Assembly: GCA_963976395.1 (NCBI GenBank)
Contig: CAXBLG010000123.1
Location: 1-5,825 of the forward strand
Origin: UBA11612 sp963976395
GTDB lineage: Bacteria; Pseudomonadota; Alphaproteobacteria; Rhodospirillales; Rhodospirillaceae
Length of the DNA stretch: 5,825 nucleotides
Direction of reading: 5' to 3'
Below the pieces are notes generated by a model that was not told where the DNA came from, ran no database searches, and worked only from the letters and a program-made list of their open reading frames with translations. The translations under genes and the position numbers were made by a program. Below, in pieces: positions 5,216 to 5,825 of the stretch (positions within the stretch are counted from its first letter, which is position 1; the number at the start of each line of letters is the position of its first letter).

Positions 5216-5296
5216 GCCCGGCTGCTGTTATCTACTCGCCTCTGCCTCATTAACGCCCATAATCTTTGCCACATGCAGTTGGTGAGGGCCGCTTAA
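5201..5296 (+). CDS. Candidate 31-codon leader frame overlapping the rel start
   Basis: The frame runs from ATG 5201 to TAA 5294-5296 and encodes a 31-residue basic peptide with four arginines, no acidic residues and seven leucines (starting MTTRVARLLLSTRLCL). GAGG (5190-5193) is spaced 7 nt before it. Its stop shares one base with the rel ATG (TAATG), the usual mark of translational coupling. No known family is recognised. It might be a regulatory uORF for rel, a small protein, or chance; comparison of related genomes would decide. Confidence 0.35.
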   Translation: MTTRVARLLLSTRLCLINAHNLCHMQLVRAA

Positions 5297-5825
5297 TGCT
5301 GCGCCAATTTGAACTTGTTGAACGTGTAAAATCCTACGACTCAGAGGCGGACGAGGGCGCCATCAATCGCGCCTACGTCTACGCCATGAAAATGCATGGC
5401 TCTCAGAAGCGGGCCTCAGGCGATCCGTATTTTTCTCATCCCATAGAAGTCGCCGGTATTCTGACCAATTATAAGTTGGATACGGCATCTATCGTAACCG
5501 CGCTGCTTCACGACGTCGTTGAAGATACAAAGGCAACTCTCGAAGAAATTAATGACCTCTTCGGAGAAGAAACGGCCCGTCTTGTCGATGGGGTTACGAA
5601 GCTAACCAGAATTCAAATCCAGAGTGTTGAAACCAAACAAGCGGAAAACTTCCGCAAATTTGTGTTGGCCATGTCCGAGGATATACGAGTGCTTTTGGTC
5701 AAGCTCGCCGACCGCTTGCACAACATGCGCACACTGAATTTTATTTCCGACGCCGCCAAACGCCGTTCGATCGCGCTGGAGACCATGGAGATCTACGCGC
5801 CTCTTGCCGAACGCATCGGTATGCA
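5296..5825 (+). CDS. rsh: Bifunctional (p)ppGpp synthetase/hydrolase Rel/SpoT homologue, N-terminal part
   Basis: The gene (named relA, spoT or rsh in different genomes) makes and degrades the stringent-response alarmone (p)ppGpp in the cytoplasm. The window holds 176 codons and cuts it; a full-length homologue is usually a little over 700 residues. What is visible is the hydrolase HD domain with an intact active site: RASGDPYFSHPIEVAGIL (39-56) with His48, LLHDVVEDT (70-78) with His72, Asp73, Glu76 and Asp77, and KLADRLHNMRTL (136-147) with Asp139 and Asn143. These align with the Rel-Seq residues His53, His77, Asp78, Glu81, Asp82, Asp144 and Asn148 at a constant offset of five. Hydrolase activity is therefore expected; the synthetase and regulatory domains lie outside. 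ATG 5296 is supported by GAGGG (5284-5288) and by an in-frame stop at 5260-5262. Confidence 0.97.
   Translation, partial: MLRQFELVERVKSYDSEADEGAINRAYVYAMKMHGSQKRASGDPYFSHPIEVAGILTNYKLDTASIVTALLHDVVEDTKATLEEINDLFGEETARLVDGVTKLTRIQIQSVETKQAENFRKFVLAMSEDIRVLLVKLADRLHNMRTLNFISDAAKRRSIALETMEIYAPLAERIGM

Noticed and set aside
1..5825. CRISPR array, tRNA, rRNA, insertion sequence or prophage signature
   Set aside because: No spaced direct repeats, cloverleaf sequence, transposase or integrase motif, or terminal repeats were seen on either strand.

Overview
The window looks like chromosomal DNA from an alphaproteobacterium of moderate GC content. The evidence is the gene set and order: smpB followed later by folK, rpoZ and a long bifunctional Rel/Spo gene, with family-5-type uracil-DNA glycosylase and NYN genes beside folK. 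The omega subunit has the long acidic tail often seen in alphaproteobacteria, and the Rel N-terminus (MLRQFELVERV) is of the alphaproteobacterial type. The order cannot be fixed from the sequence; Rhodospirillales-like is a guess from gene order.

Layout. (1) Positions 2-61 hold the last codons of a + strand gene, possibly dapA. (2) Positions 159-1846 hold three tightly packed + strand genes: smpB (trans-translation), a cytoplasmic sulfite-oxidase-fold molybdopterin oxidoreductase starting 1 nt after smpB, and an exported glutathione peroxidase whose start overlaps the oxidoreductase by 8 nt. (3) A 40-nt inverted repeat at 1869-1908 sits between this block and a convergent - strand block (3932 down to 1882). 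That block encodes an NYN/LabA-type nuclease-like protein, a family 5 (UDGb-type) Fe-S uracil-DNA glycosylase and a GNAT acetyltransferase, with gaps of 9 and 14 nt. (4) A very AT-rich stretch (about 10% G+C at 3943-4010) separates the divergent NYN and folK genes. (5) Positions 4072-5825 hold folK (folate synthesis), rpoZ (RNA polymerase omega) and the first 176 codons of a bifunctional (p)ppGpp synthetase/hydrolase, cut by the window edge.

The rpoZ-rel pair joins RNA polymerase to its stringent-response alarmone, a widely conserved link. The most interesting unexplained signal is the 120-nt rpoZ-rel gap. It holds two small open frames with plausible Shine-Dalgarno sequences, chained by ATGA and TAATG overlaps straight into the rel start codon. 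A perfect 8-bp inverted repeat encloses the ribosome-binding site and start of the second frame. This could be a translational-coupling leader for rel, but comparative data are needed. Everything else is mostly housekeeping; no CRISPR, tRNA, rRNA, insertion sequence or prophage gene was seen.
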